Below are positions 48,501 through 57,662 of a DNA stretch of 64,000 bases, piece after piece. Each line of letters starts with the position of its first letter. Positions within the stretch are counted from its first letter, which is position 1. Below the pieces are notes generated by a model. The model was not told the DNA's origin. It made no database searches and saw nothing but the letters and a program-made list of their open reading frames with translations. The stretch covers positions 97,491,320 to 97,555,319 of the forward strand of contig NC_133770.1 of assembly GCF_003597395.2 (NCBI RefSeq). The letters are read 5' to 3'. This DNA comes from Chelonoidis abingdonii (Eukaryota; Chordata; Testudines; Testudinidae). Made by a program: the position numbers and the translations under genes.

Positions 48501-50177
48501 CCTTCCAGTGCAGCAGCTCCTCTTTGCACAGCTTTTACCTATCTGTGCCGGTAGTGTGAACTGAGCCCTATGTTTGGAAAGTTCTACAAGCTTGAGAGGC
48601 ACCAACACAAAATTCCTGTTGATGGAGGCAAGCACCCAAAATTGCCAACCATGAGGCCATAGAGCTCAATATATAGAGCAAGAACTGGAGTTCTCCTGCG
48701 TCTTTCCACTGGATAGATGGGATGGCTTTAGAAAAGTATGTTGGGAGTATGATGAGGGTGCTTAGGATACAAATCTATTCAATCTGGAACAAATGATGTA
48801 AGATGAGTTCTCTGAAGTTCTCATAGTGTGGCCCCAAATCAAAACAGCAAATATAGTTCTACCTACCCATCCATTTGTTACAGGCAGTTTGAGAACATTT
48901 TGTAAGCTATGTGTGGGTGCATATATTGGCTTTTCAGTAAGGGGCAAGGGACCTTCAGGAGTCTTCTTTGTGGTAATGAAAATTTCTCTTGGAGAGAATG
49001 TAAGGGGCACGTCAATTTAAGAGACAAGTAGAGCTACAGAGAAGTTCCCCAAAGTGGTTTCTCAGCTGTTTGCTTCTTTGCATTGCCATACCTCTAATTC
49101 GGAATGAGCTTTTTATTAAGGTAGTCATTGGAAACAGAAGTGGCTTAAGGAAATCAAAGACTTCGCAGTCACTTATTGGGCCTATCATCAACACATACCG
49201 TAAGTTCTAAAGTATTGTCCCTCTCACTATAAGTTTTAATGAAATCCTCAAACTTAGCCTGGGACTTATAGTATTTGTTTGAGTGTCAGTGATGAATACA
49301 TTTGCATTGAACAACATTGGTGCTCAGAAATCTGTTCAAAAGACATATCAATTCCTTTTTTTTTTTTTGAACTCCCTCTGAATAGCTCACTTTTAGAGAA
49401 GAGGGTCAGAAACAGACTCTTTAGCTAGAAACCATCTCCCTTCACTAGTAAAACAAACTTTAAAACTAAATGAGGAGCTAGTTAAATAACTGGATATTAG
49501 CCTCACATTGACAGTACTTGTAATGGTCTTGATTTTGTTTAATCACTTTCACTATTGTTTATGTATACTACAAGAGAGTTAAAATCAGATATTTTAGATA
49601 CACTTATCATAATGATATATTGTGGCTACAAGAGAAATTTTAAACTATGCTTCCAGTTGCATGAGGTTTCTTTCTGCTGTCTTTAGCGTTTCATGTCCAT
49701 GAAATGTTTAGCTTTTATTACAGTTTATTTACACAGACTAGGACTGAACGTTTTCCATTAACTTAGACAATTGGCTGATCAAGGACATCTCTTTAGAAGT
49801 GGTTGAGAGATCCATAATAAATTATCATAGACCTGTGAAGCAAGCTTCATAATAAATTTACTTCAAGTCCTATCTAGTCCCTAGTCCTGTAGCTGGAATT
49901 CATAGGAACCCTGCTTGGCATGTCTCGGAAGAGAGCCTGAAAAAACTTGGCAAAACAGAATATATAAGATAAAGCATGAGCATCTTCCAATCCTTTTTTT
50001 TTTTTAGAAATTTTGTGCTTAATGGCCTCAGCTATATTTGTCATGCATAGTACTCAATAAGTCTTTCAGTGGATTGACATGATGGAATATAGACTGGCCA
50101 AAGAAATGGATGAACCTTTAATTGTCTGTGATCCAAATGTTTCTGACAGTGAATACCAAATTATTAGCAGCTCACAT
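45551..50177. other. Long intron stretch, no feature recognised
   Basis: No gene or named repeat. The 122-codon minus frame at 47531-47899 and the 102-codon plus frame at 47735-48043 overlap on opposite strands and match nothing I know. T-runs at 49358-49370 and 49996-50006. 45960-46260 is repeat-free with balanced composition and could be conserved. Confidence 0.4.
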
Positions 50178-50306
50178 AGGCCCCGTTCGTACAAACATTT
50201 ACACATGTCCGTAATTTTACTCACATGGGTAGCCCCACTGATTTTAGCAGGAATACTCACATGCAGAAAGTTACAAATGCACATAAGTGGTTGCAGAATT
50301 AGAGTC
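50178..50306. mobile_element. Palindromic MITE-like element
   Basis: AGGCCCCGTTCGTACAAACA at the left and GTGGTTGCAGAATTAGAGTC at the right; interior pairs TTACTCACATGGGTAG with GAATACTCACATGC-type words around CCCCACTGATTTTAGC. Confidence 0.5.
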
Positions 50307-52496
50307 TATATGGCTGCTAATAATTTGGTATTCACTTTACTGAGGCTACTGTTTGAATTCTTCCTTCTGTCAAACCAGGCACCTTAGTAATCATGAGTCC
50401 AAATGCACAGGCTCATAGGGAACCATAAAACCCCCTAATAAAGATCCTAAAATAGCTTTTCTATATATAACATTTTATAACATTAAAGTACTTCATCTTG
50501 GGACCTACTAACACTGGAAGTGAGAGCTGAGACTCTTCTCTTTCAGCATAAAGTATTCAACTTGATCACTGCAGTGTCATGAAAGATCGGAACCTTAACC
50601 CTATCACTGAAGCAAGAATGAATATAACTTGCTTTGGGTCTTGGACCAGTTGAATTTTGGGTGGAAATTCCATGTTTTTGGGGGATGACAAAGAAGGAGA
50701 AAGCATCACTCTGGCAGTTTGATTTCTTTCTGAAGAAGTCAGCTGCTTGAAGCTGATGAAGGTGGTTGGAAAGTTACAAAAATGTCAGGAGAGTTAGATT
50801 AGTGAGCAGAGGGCAGATAATGCAGGAGGAAGTAAGTGATAAATAAATGTATCTCATGCTTTTACAATTTCTCATAGATACAACATCCATATATATCTTT
50901 GTATTATTGTTGTTACTATTATTTAATGTTTGTAGTCCAGTATCATATAGAAGCCCAGTGAGGATCGTGGACTATTGTGGCAGGTGTTGTAGAAACCAAG
51001 AATATAAGGACAATTCCTTCCCTGAATGGATCAGTCTAATTTAAGACAGTGATGAATATAACAAACAGTAGAAAGGAGCTGCTGAAGGAAAACAAGAGAA
51101 ACAGTAATAAAAGGATGAAGGGCTGACCATGGGAGGTGGTGGGTGGGCGGGGAATAAAATCCTGGCCCCAAGTTCAGTCCCCTCCCCGCCCCACAAAAAA
51201 AATCTGTAACGTCTGTGTAAATAAAGTGAAATGGGAGGGGATGGGCCCTCAGCGAACATGATGTACCGGGGCTGACATTTCTATCAACAGGTGGATGAGT
51301 GTATCTAATATATAAAATGTAGATGTGTGTATGTAGATGTGGGGGTGGAATACTGTGCACCTAGACACATACAGCAGACAAAATTCATACCGTGCATAAG
51401 GAAATGCAACTCTCCATTGACTGTAGCTGCACCTGCTTTACCCAGGTGTGAATGTGCCTTAAATCCTATCATCCCGGTGGGGACCACAGTACCTGCAATC
51501 AGTGCTAAATTCAGGATGTTTTTGTATGTGCCCAAAAGTCAACCATGATACTAGTGCTTAGTGCTGCTATCACAGTGCCATTCCTGCCCTGTGGAGGAAG
51601 CTCCTCTGGAGGGGCAGGATTACCAATGGGTCTAGCAGCAGGGATTATTTATGTTGCTGAAATATAGAGTTGCAAATTTTAACAACAAAACCTGTTACTT
51701 ACATAAACCTGTCCACAATGGGCTGCTGCAGGAAACACTGCTGCTGCTCCTCCAGAAATGTTAGCAACCATGGACTGGATCCTGCAAGATACTGGGCACT
51801 CTGCCCCTGATCAGTGAAGCAGTTAAATACATGCCTGATTTTAAGTGTGTGAACAGTATGGCTGATTTTGCTGAATAAGACCTCAGGATGTGCAGTACCT
51901 CTAGTGAACCTGCACAACAACTTTTGCAGGGCTCCAGGTAGCGGGGAGTGATTGTCCCCCCTTCCCCTCCCCCCCAGGAGGGGCTTTTCTTGATTTAACT
52001 TACATGCTTAAGTGGCATGGGTGATCTAGGCTTAAAGAATTTCCCTTACTTTGAGTTGAATTAACTATCAGTATAAAGAAATAACAAGCAATTATTTTAG
52101 TCTGTATCAGTAATTAAAATTACTGATTTCCAACAAAAATAAGTAACTCAAAATAATTGCTAAAAATTACAATTATTTTGCTTATTTTCAGTAATTACTA
52201 ATTTTTCTTTCAGTGCAGTTCTGATGATGTGAAGGTGGGAACATGTCTCTTTTCCAGCCACTTGCTAACATACAAGGTGGATAATACATATATAGACCAG
52301 AAGGGACACAGTTTGGCCTAGGTGGGGCTCTTATATCCTGGCAAAATGCATCAGTAGCATTGCGGTTTACTTCTCAATTTTATTGATAGACTTCAGTTTT
52401 GTTTTTTTCTTTGTGTGTGTATATGTGTTGCTCGGTTTTAAAGAGACATGTGGCCCACTAAATAGAAATGGCCATAATTACTAGAGGTGTTGTGAT
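50307..52496. other. Intron sequence, little recognised
   Basis: 51771-51900 (TGGATCCTGCAAGATACTGG) is a worn GATCCTGCA-ended piece. 51120-51200 is G/C-rich with a run of A. No gene. Confidence 0.4.
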
Positions 52497-52726
52497 ATCT
52501 GTTACTCCTGGGGAAAGTCTGTGCCAAAAAATTAAATTCTGTGCATAATATTTTAAAATTCTGCATGTTATTTGTCAAAATAACACAATATAATCATCCC
52601 AGTTTCAATTATATGGGTAATTTATTTCAAAAGACCTCTCAACAAATATGTCTGTAACAATACAGAGAACAAAAAAGATTCAGAGTTGGTTTTTTTGGCA
52701 AATGATTCCTTACTAGGCATATTAAT

Positions 52727-53609
52727 TAGGGCTGTCAAACAATTTAAAAAATTGCGATTAAGCACGAGATTTAACAAAATAGTTGCCATTAATTACAGTT
52801 TTAATTGCACTGTTAAACAAATAATAGAATACCAATTTGAGTGTGTTATAAATAATTTTGGATGTTTTTCTACATTTTCAAATATATTGTTTTCAATTAC
52901 AACACAGAATACAAAGTGTATGTATATTTTTTATTACAAATATTTGCACTATAAAAAAGATAAACAAAAGAAGTAGTATTTTTCAGTTCACCTCATACAA
53001 GTACTGTAGTTCAATCTCTTTATTGTGAAAGTGCAACTTACAAATGTAAATTTTTTTTTTATATAACCGCACTCAAAAACAAAACAATGTAAAACTTTAG
53101 CGCATACAAGTTGAAGCATGAAGGGACATACGAATGTTTAGCATATCTGGCATGTAAATGTCTTGCAACACTGGATACAACAGTGCCATGCAAATGCCTC
53201 TTCTCACTTTCAGATGACATTGTAAATGAGAAGGAAGCAGCATTATCTCCTGTAAATGTAAACAAACTTCTTGTTTTTCTTAGCAGTTGGCTGAACAAGA
53301 AGTAGGACTGAGTAAACTTGTATGAGGTGAATTGAAAAATACTATTTCTTTTGTTTCTTTTTACAGTATAAATATTTGTAATAAAAATAATATAAAGTGA
53401 CCACTGTACATTTCGTATTTTGTGTTGTAATTGAAATCAACATATTTGAAAATGTAGGAAAACATCCAAAATGTTTATAATAAATTTAAATTGTATTCTA
53501 TTATTTGTTTAACAGTGCAATTAAAAGTATGATTAATCAGTATTTTTTAAATTGAGTTAATTTGTTTTGCATTAATTGTATGCATTACTGCAATTAATTG
53601 ACAGCCCTA
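52727..53609 (+). mobile_element. 883-bp hAT transposon derivative nested in the outer element
   Basis: Ends TAGGGCTGTCAAA and TTGACAGCCCTA are inverted. Flanks ATATTAAT (52719-52726) and ATAGTAAT (53610-53617) give an 8-bp target duplication with one mismatch, the hAT signature. The terminal 276-294 bases at each side (52727-53002 and 53316-53609) are imperfect reverse complements, including a perfect 26-base match (52807-52832 against 53493-53518). The middle keeps a remnant of the transposase dimerisation domain. Confidence 0.88.
53111..53305 (+). pseudogene. hAT transposase C-terminal dimerisation domain remnant
   Basis: The frame reads KHEGTYECLAYLACKCLAT, then TTVPCKCLFSLSDDIVNEKE and AALSPVNVNKLLVFLSSWL before a stop. 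This is the hAT dimerisation (hATC) pattern: LA..YL..PATSVP.ER.FS..G.iv...R..L.P..v..L.fL. The usual ER before the FS motif is CK here and the DDE catalytic domain is missing, so it cannot encode a working transposase. The ATG at 53111 is only an internal residue of the original protein. Confidence 0.85.
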
Positions 53610-53879
53610 ATAGTAATACATAATGTTGAGTAATAATTAATTTAAACTACAATACAGAAATGTGTTTTCCGCCCCCCTCAGAAGCCGTGCAATGGCTTGG
53701 GGAAATCAGGGGTAACAGAGGAGCTGAGGGAGAAGGATTTGCTGGGAGCAGCCTGAGAGTGAACCTGGGGGGTTGTTGCATGTGAGTGGAGAAGTGTGGA
53801 ACAGTGGGTTTTTGGGGGGGATTGTTAGGGAGTTGGGGAGCCTCCCCCATGCAGATCCTGGCAGACCTCCTAGCTTCTC

Positions 53880-54215
53880 CCAATCAGGCATATGTGACCC
53901 CCTCGTCCCCATGTGTCCCTGCGCCCCCCCATTCCCATATGTCCCTGCATCCCCACTCAGTCACCCCTCCTCAGCTTGTCCCCATGTGTTCCTGCTCCCC
54001 CACTCAGCCATCCCATCTGAGGTCCCCATGTGGCCCTGCACCCCAACTTAGCCACCCTTCCTCCCTCATCCTCAAGTGGCCCTGAACCCCCTCAACCAGC
54101 TCCTGCCCCAGTACCATGCAGCCCTGCATCCCCCCACTTCCCACCCCCATGTGGCCCTGCACCCCACCATCTCCATGTGGCCCTGCACCTCTGCTCAGCC
54201 CCACTCTAGTCTGTC
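53880..54215. repeat. C-rich degenerate minisatellite
   Basis: Repeated CCCCATGTGGCCCTGCACCCC-type units (CATGTGTCCCTGCGCCCCCC, CATATGTCCCTGCATCCCC, CATGTGGCCCTGCACC and so on), spaced unevenly with CACTCAGCCACC links. Open frames across it on both strands are low-complexity and not genes. Confidence 0.7.
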
Positions 54216-54556
54216 TCCTCCACTAGCCTTTCTGAACCACAGTCTGTGACCTGCATAACAGCCCCATGTGCCCTACTCTGTCTGTCTCCCCTCGTCCCCC
54301 TATATCCCATGCTTCCTCACCTGGCAGGGTGCTATGAGGAATGCAAACTCTGACCCCTCCCTATCGGCTGCTGACTGCTACAGATGGCTGAGCCAGCTGC
54401 CATCTGTTCTGGCACCACATCAGTCGCTGATGGGTAAAAGGTGTAACTACAGAACCTCTTCAACAGAGAGTATTTTCTGTGGAGGAAAAACAATCTGCGG
54501 GGGACATGAATTGTGTATGTGCACAGTGGCGCAGAATTCCCACAGGAGTAATCTGT

Positions 54557-54910
54557 AATGATGTCTGTACTGACACTGGATTCAAGATACCAAATTAACA
54601 AAAAATAAAAGGTCTTCTGTTCTGGTTCCCAGCCGGCTCCCATCTGTAAGCACATCAGACTAATATTGATCAAGGTTACACTGAAAGAGAAGTATAGAAT
54701 GTCAGCTTTATATCAGTTCTTATTGTCAAGCAGAATTGGTTGAAATGATCAACTGTTTGATAACATTTTTCATAAACACCTTTTTGCTGTTTAACTTAGA
54801 AAGTGGTGGAAATTTTTGATAAATTTTCATTAAAAAGTTTTTGTAAACTTTACAGGGAAAATATTTCTGCATTTTGGACTGATTCTACAGGCCAGCTTTT
54901 GGAAGATTTA
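54557..54910. other. Intron sequence, no feature recognised
   Basis: Nothing recognised. Confidence 0.4.
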
Positions 54911-55025
54911 TCATCATCATCATCATCATCATCATCGCCTAGGAACTCCAGTCATGAATCAAGACCCCATGGGGCTAGGCGCTGTACAAACGCAGGTCCC
55001 TGCCCCAAAGAATGCACAATAGTTT
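54911..55025 (-). mobile_element. MIR/L2-type SINE 3' tail with (TCA)n end
   Basis: (TCA)n at 54911-54936, then CGCCTAGGAACTCCAGTCATG and GGGGCTAGGCGCTGTACAAA, CTGCCCCAAAGAATGCAC. This is the complement of the turtle MIR tail (..TTTGTACAGCGCCTAGC..). The same module is seen at 55856 and 63697. Confidence 0.65.
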
Positions 55026-55855
55026 TAGCAAATAAAAAAAGACATTTGTGGGTATGATGGTAAAATTAAACTATTCAATGAGAATAACAGTGTAAAGAGA
55101 CTAAGGAACCAATTCTGCTAGGTGCAGAGCAACTCCTGGAGGTGCTAAGTGCCCCCCAGTTTTCATTGACCTCAGTAGGTCTGGAAGGTGCTCAGCACCT
55201 TTGAAGATTGTTTCCCTTCATTCTGGAGCAACTGTGAAGGTGCAGAGAAGATGGAGGGGGTTTGTTTAGGTCAGTACATATTGGGAATGTCAGTATTACA
55301 TATTACATATTAGGTCAGTACATTGTTTAGGTCTAGCTCATATTGGGAATGGATGACTATTTGTTTTTCCTTCACTCTCCTCCCCCATATAGTCTTATGA
55401 CAGTGAGTACTATAGAAGGGAGGAGAGCAGAGTACACACATCAGCTAGAAGTATAATATACATTTTGCATACATAGAAATGCAAACAAAATAGGAATAGC
55501 AAGATGTTGATGGACAAGAGAAAAATTACATCAGTACTTTATACATCATCTTATTGGTCTGTTTTTCTTCAAGCGACATGATGAGATTAGTGCTACATGC
55601 ATGGAGCTTCCTTAGCTATTGGAGGCAAAATTTAATGATTGGCGTTCGGGAGTATATCTATAAAAATCATGATGAAAGTCTTTCTGCTAGCCTGCCTCAT
55701 AGGTCTGTTGTGAAGTTTGAGTAGCTATTCAATGTTCTGAAGAACTTTAAAGAGCTGTAGAGCTGCTACATATTGATGATATTCATTATTGTGGCCCATC
55801 AGTGTTCCATAATGTACAGGAATAATCTCTTCTCACGCTGTCACCTGTCTTTATT
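55026..55855. other. Intron with one palindromic MITE-like piece
   Basis: 55108-55212: CAATTCTGCTAGGTGCAGAG, TTTTCATTGACCTCAGTAGG, GAAGGTGCTCAGCACCTTTG; the GGTGCTGAGCACC-type arms pair. 55290-55340 repeats ATTGGGAATG / TAGGTCAGTACAT words in tandem. No gene. Confidence 0.5.
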
Positions 55856-55978
55856 ATATATTGTTTGTTTTATGGTAGCACCTAGAGGCCCCAGCGATGG
55901 GATTGAGGCCCTGTTATGCACTGTATCGGCACATTGTAAGCAATAGTCCCTGCCCAAACGACATACAGCCTAAGTCAA
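55856..55978 (-). mobile_element. MIR SINE 3' tail, left part of a split copy
   Basis: TTATGGTAGCACCTAGAGGC, GATTGAGGCCCTGTTATGCA, and AGTCCCTGCCCAAACGACAT match the complement of the turtle MIR tail. The rest of the same MIR probably resumes at 56136. Confidence 0.65.
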
Positions 55979-56135
55979 ACATATGCCTAACTTTAAGCCT
56001 GTGAGCATGAAGGGTAGAAGACAGAAAGTAGTATTGTACCTTAACTTTAAGTCCATGCGTAGCCTCGGTGACTTCAGTGGAGCTGCTCACAGGCTTAAAG
56101 CTCACATGCTTAAGGACCTTGCAGAATCAGGGCCT
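55979..56135. mobile_element. Palindromic MITE inserted in a MIR copy
   Basis: Left ATGCCTAACTTTAAGCCTGTGAG pairs with right CTCACAGGCTTAAAGCTCACATGC (CTTTAAGCCTGTGAG against CTCACAGGCTTAAAG is perfect over 15 bases). GGTGACTTCAGTGGAGC lies inside; the right end is CAGAATCAGGGCC. Confidence 0.65.
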
Positions 56136-56225
56136 AAATATCCAAAGTCACACAAGAAGTACATGGCAGAAATGGGAATTGAACTTATATCTCCCAAGTC
56201 AGAGTCTAATGTCTATAAGGGCCAT
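56136..56225 (-). mobile_element. MIR SINE 5' half, right part of the split copy
   Basis: CAAAGTCACACAAGAAGTAC, ATGGCAGAAATGGGAATTGA and CTTATATCTCCCAAGTCAGA follow the complement of the MIR 5' region (B-box complement GGGAATTGAAC). Same strand and expected order relative to 55856-55978. Confidence 0.7.
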
Positions 56226-56436
56226 CTTTCGTTTCCTTGTGAAAACATAAAAATGAAACACAGAGCAAAGTTTACTCCCATTTAACACTGAAACATTTGT
56301 CCTCAAGTTTATTAACCCGGCTGCCTGAAGTCACAGGAAGCTGCATGTGCTCAGCCAACGTACATTTGTATCCCTGTGCCTAGAAATGGATTTAGGAGTC
56401 TAACCTTAAGGGCATCTACTTAAAGATTCCAGCATG
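56226..56436. other. Intron sequence, no feature recognised
   Basis: Nothing recognised. Confidence 0.4.
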
Positions 56437-56444
56437 GTCTAAAT

Positions 56445-57072
56445 CAGAGATTCTCAAACTGAAGGGCAGGCCCCGCTTGGGGGCTGGGGGTAGGGTTGCA
56501 AAATGTATTCTGTGGAGGGGCATAAGAAGCTTTAGGGGAAATAAACCCTTACTGCACACTCTTTACCCACAACAATGAATAACTAGCAACACTCATTCCT
56601 CCAGAATACCATGGCCTCTGATGGCGCTGTGCATTTGACTCTAGATGGTGTTGTGCAATTTGATGGATTTCTGTTAAGCTTGCATAGCATTATACAAAGT
56701 CATTCACATCTGTTCATCAATCCGTTTGCTACGACACAGTCAGTACATTTAATTGAATGTAGAAGGAGATCTCTGGGTAGCTGTCTCAAGTGTCCAATCC
56801 AGAATGGAATTGCTGTGCTCCAAAAAACAGATGCACCTGTCACACTATTAACAACAGTGGGATGCAAGTAAGCAGTATCTCATTTAAAATTTGCATTACT
56901 ACATTTTTAAATGGCTCCTTCTGAATTGGTATGTTCTCATTTTTAATGTTTAGTGAGTGTTGCAAGTTGATTTTTGTTATTGGTATATGTCCTTGTGTGG
57001 TGAAACGCAAGTACATAAACTACTACAGACACAAAGAAGGGGAACACAATCAAATATGTTAGAGAACCACTG
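56445..57072. mobile_element. 628-bp non-autonomous hAT-type element with perfect target duplication
   Basis: Left CAGAGATTCTCAAACTG and right GTTAGAGAACCACTG are inverted repeats of the CAGTGGTTCTCAAAC hAT/Charlie form. GTCTAAAT flanks both sides (56437-56444 and 57073-57080), a perfect 8-bp duplication. The 86-codon open frame inside (56611-56871) does not resemble a transposase domain I can name. Confidence 0.9.
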
Positions 57073-57170
57073 GTCTAAATGGCCATAATTGACTGGGTTT
57101 TGGATAGTGATATACTGATTTAATCAACCTTACACTTTGTCCCTTTGGGAGGCTCAGAGGAACATCATTT

Positions 57171-57487
57171 ATAGACTCATAGACTTTAAGGTCAGAAGGG
57201 ACCATTGTGATCATCTAGTCTGACCTTCTGCACAATGCAGACTACAGAATCTCACCCATCCACTTCTATAACAAACCCCTAACCTATGTCTGAGTTATAG
57301 AAGTCCTCAAATTGTGGTTTGAAGACCTCAAGCTGCAGAGAATCCACCAGCAAGAGACCCATGCCCCAAGCTGCAGAGGAAGGAGAAAAACCTCCAGGGC
57401 CTCTGCCAATCTGCCCTGGAGGAAAATTCCTTCCCCGACCCCAAATATGGTGATCAGTTAAACCCTGAGCATGTAGGATGGCTGTGT
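57171..57487 (-). mobile_element. CR1 LINE 3' end
   Basis: On the minus strand the segment ends in ..AGTCTATGAGTCTAT, the short tandem tail of CR1. Inside, CAGAAGGGACCATTGTGATC, CACCAGCAAGAGACCCATGC, CTGCCAATCTGCCCTGGAGG and AATTCCTTCCCCGACCCC are typical of turtle CR1 3' regions on the complementary strand. 5'-truncated, non-coding, and it stops where the SINE begins. Confidence 0.85.
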
Positions 57488-57488
57488 C

Positions 57489-57662
57489 ATCATAGAATCT
57501 CAGGGGACCTCAAGAGGTCATTTAGTCCAAACCCCTGCTTAAAGCAGGCCCAATCCCCAGGTGGATTTTTACCCCAGTTCCTTAAATGGTCCCCTTAAGG
57601 ACTGAACTCACAACCCTGGGTTTAGCAGGCCAGTGCTCAAGCCACTGAGCTATCCCGCCCCC
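57489..57662 (-). mobile_element. Cryptodire tRNA-derived SINE with CR1 tail
   Basis: On the minus strand: GGGGGCGGGATAGCTCAGTG start, A-box TAGCTCAGTGGCTTGAGC (57635-57652), anticodon-region CTGCTAAACCCAGG, B-box GGTTGTGAGTTCAGTCC, a short unrelated middle, then a CR1-like 3' tail GGACTAAATGACCTCTTGAG ending in GATTCTATGATG. tRNA head plus CR1 tail is the hallmark of the turtle polIII/SINE that uses CR1 machinery. Nearly intact, which suggests a relatively recent insertion. Confidence 0.9.

Larger units (their letters stand above)
52503..54550. mobile_element. 2048-bp inverted-repeat DNA element (outer part of a nested pair)
   Basis: Ends TACTCCTGGGGAA (52503) and TTCCCACAGGAGTA (to 54550) are inverted repeats. 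ATCTGT lies on both flanks (52497-52502 and 54551-54556), a perfect 6-bp direct repeat. Left interior (TCTGTGCCAAAAAATTAAA) and right interior (GTGGCGCAGAATTCCC) resemble a turtle GGAATTCTGCGCCA-ended family. No transposase remains from this outer element. An 883-bp hAT element and a GC-rich minisatellite-like tract sit inside it. Superfamily is not certain. Confidence 0.72.

Noticed and set aside
50847..51044. Small membrane-protein-like frame (plus) rich in Leu/Ile/Val
   Set aside because: Hydrophobic runs arise from TTATTATTGTTG-type low-complexity sequence.
53647..54204. Proline-rich open frames on both strands
   Set aside because: Produced by the C-rich minisatellite; low complexity.
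57599..57662. Possible tRNA gene on the minus strand
   Set aside because: A- and B-boxes are present, but the cloverleaf is not kept and the segment continues into a CR1-like tail, so it is the head of a SINE.
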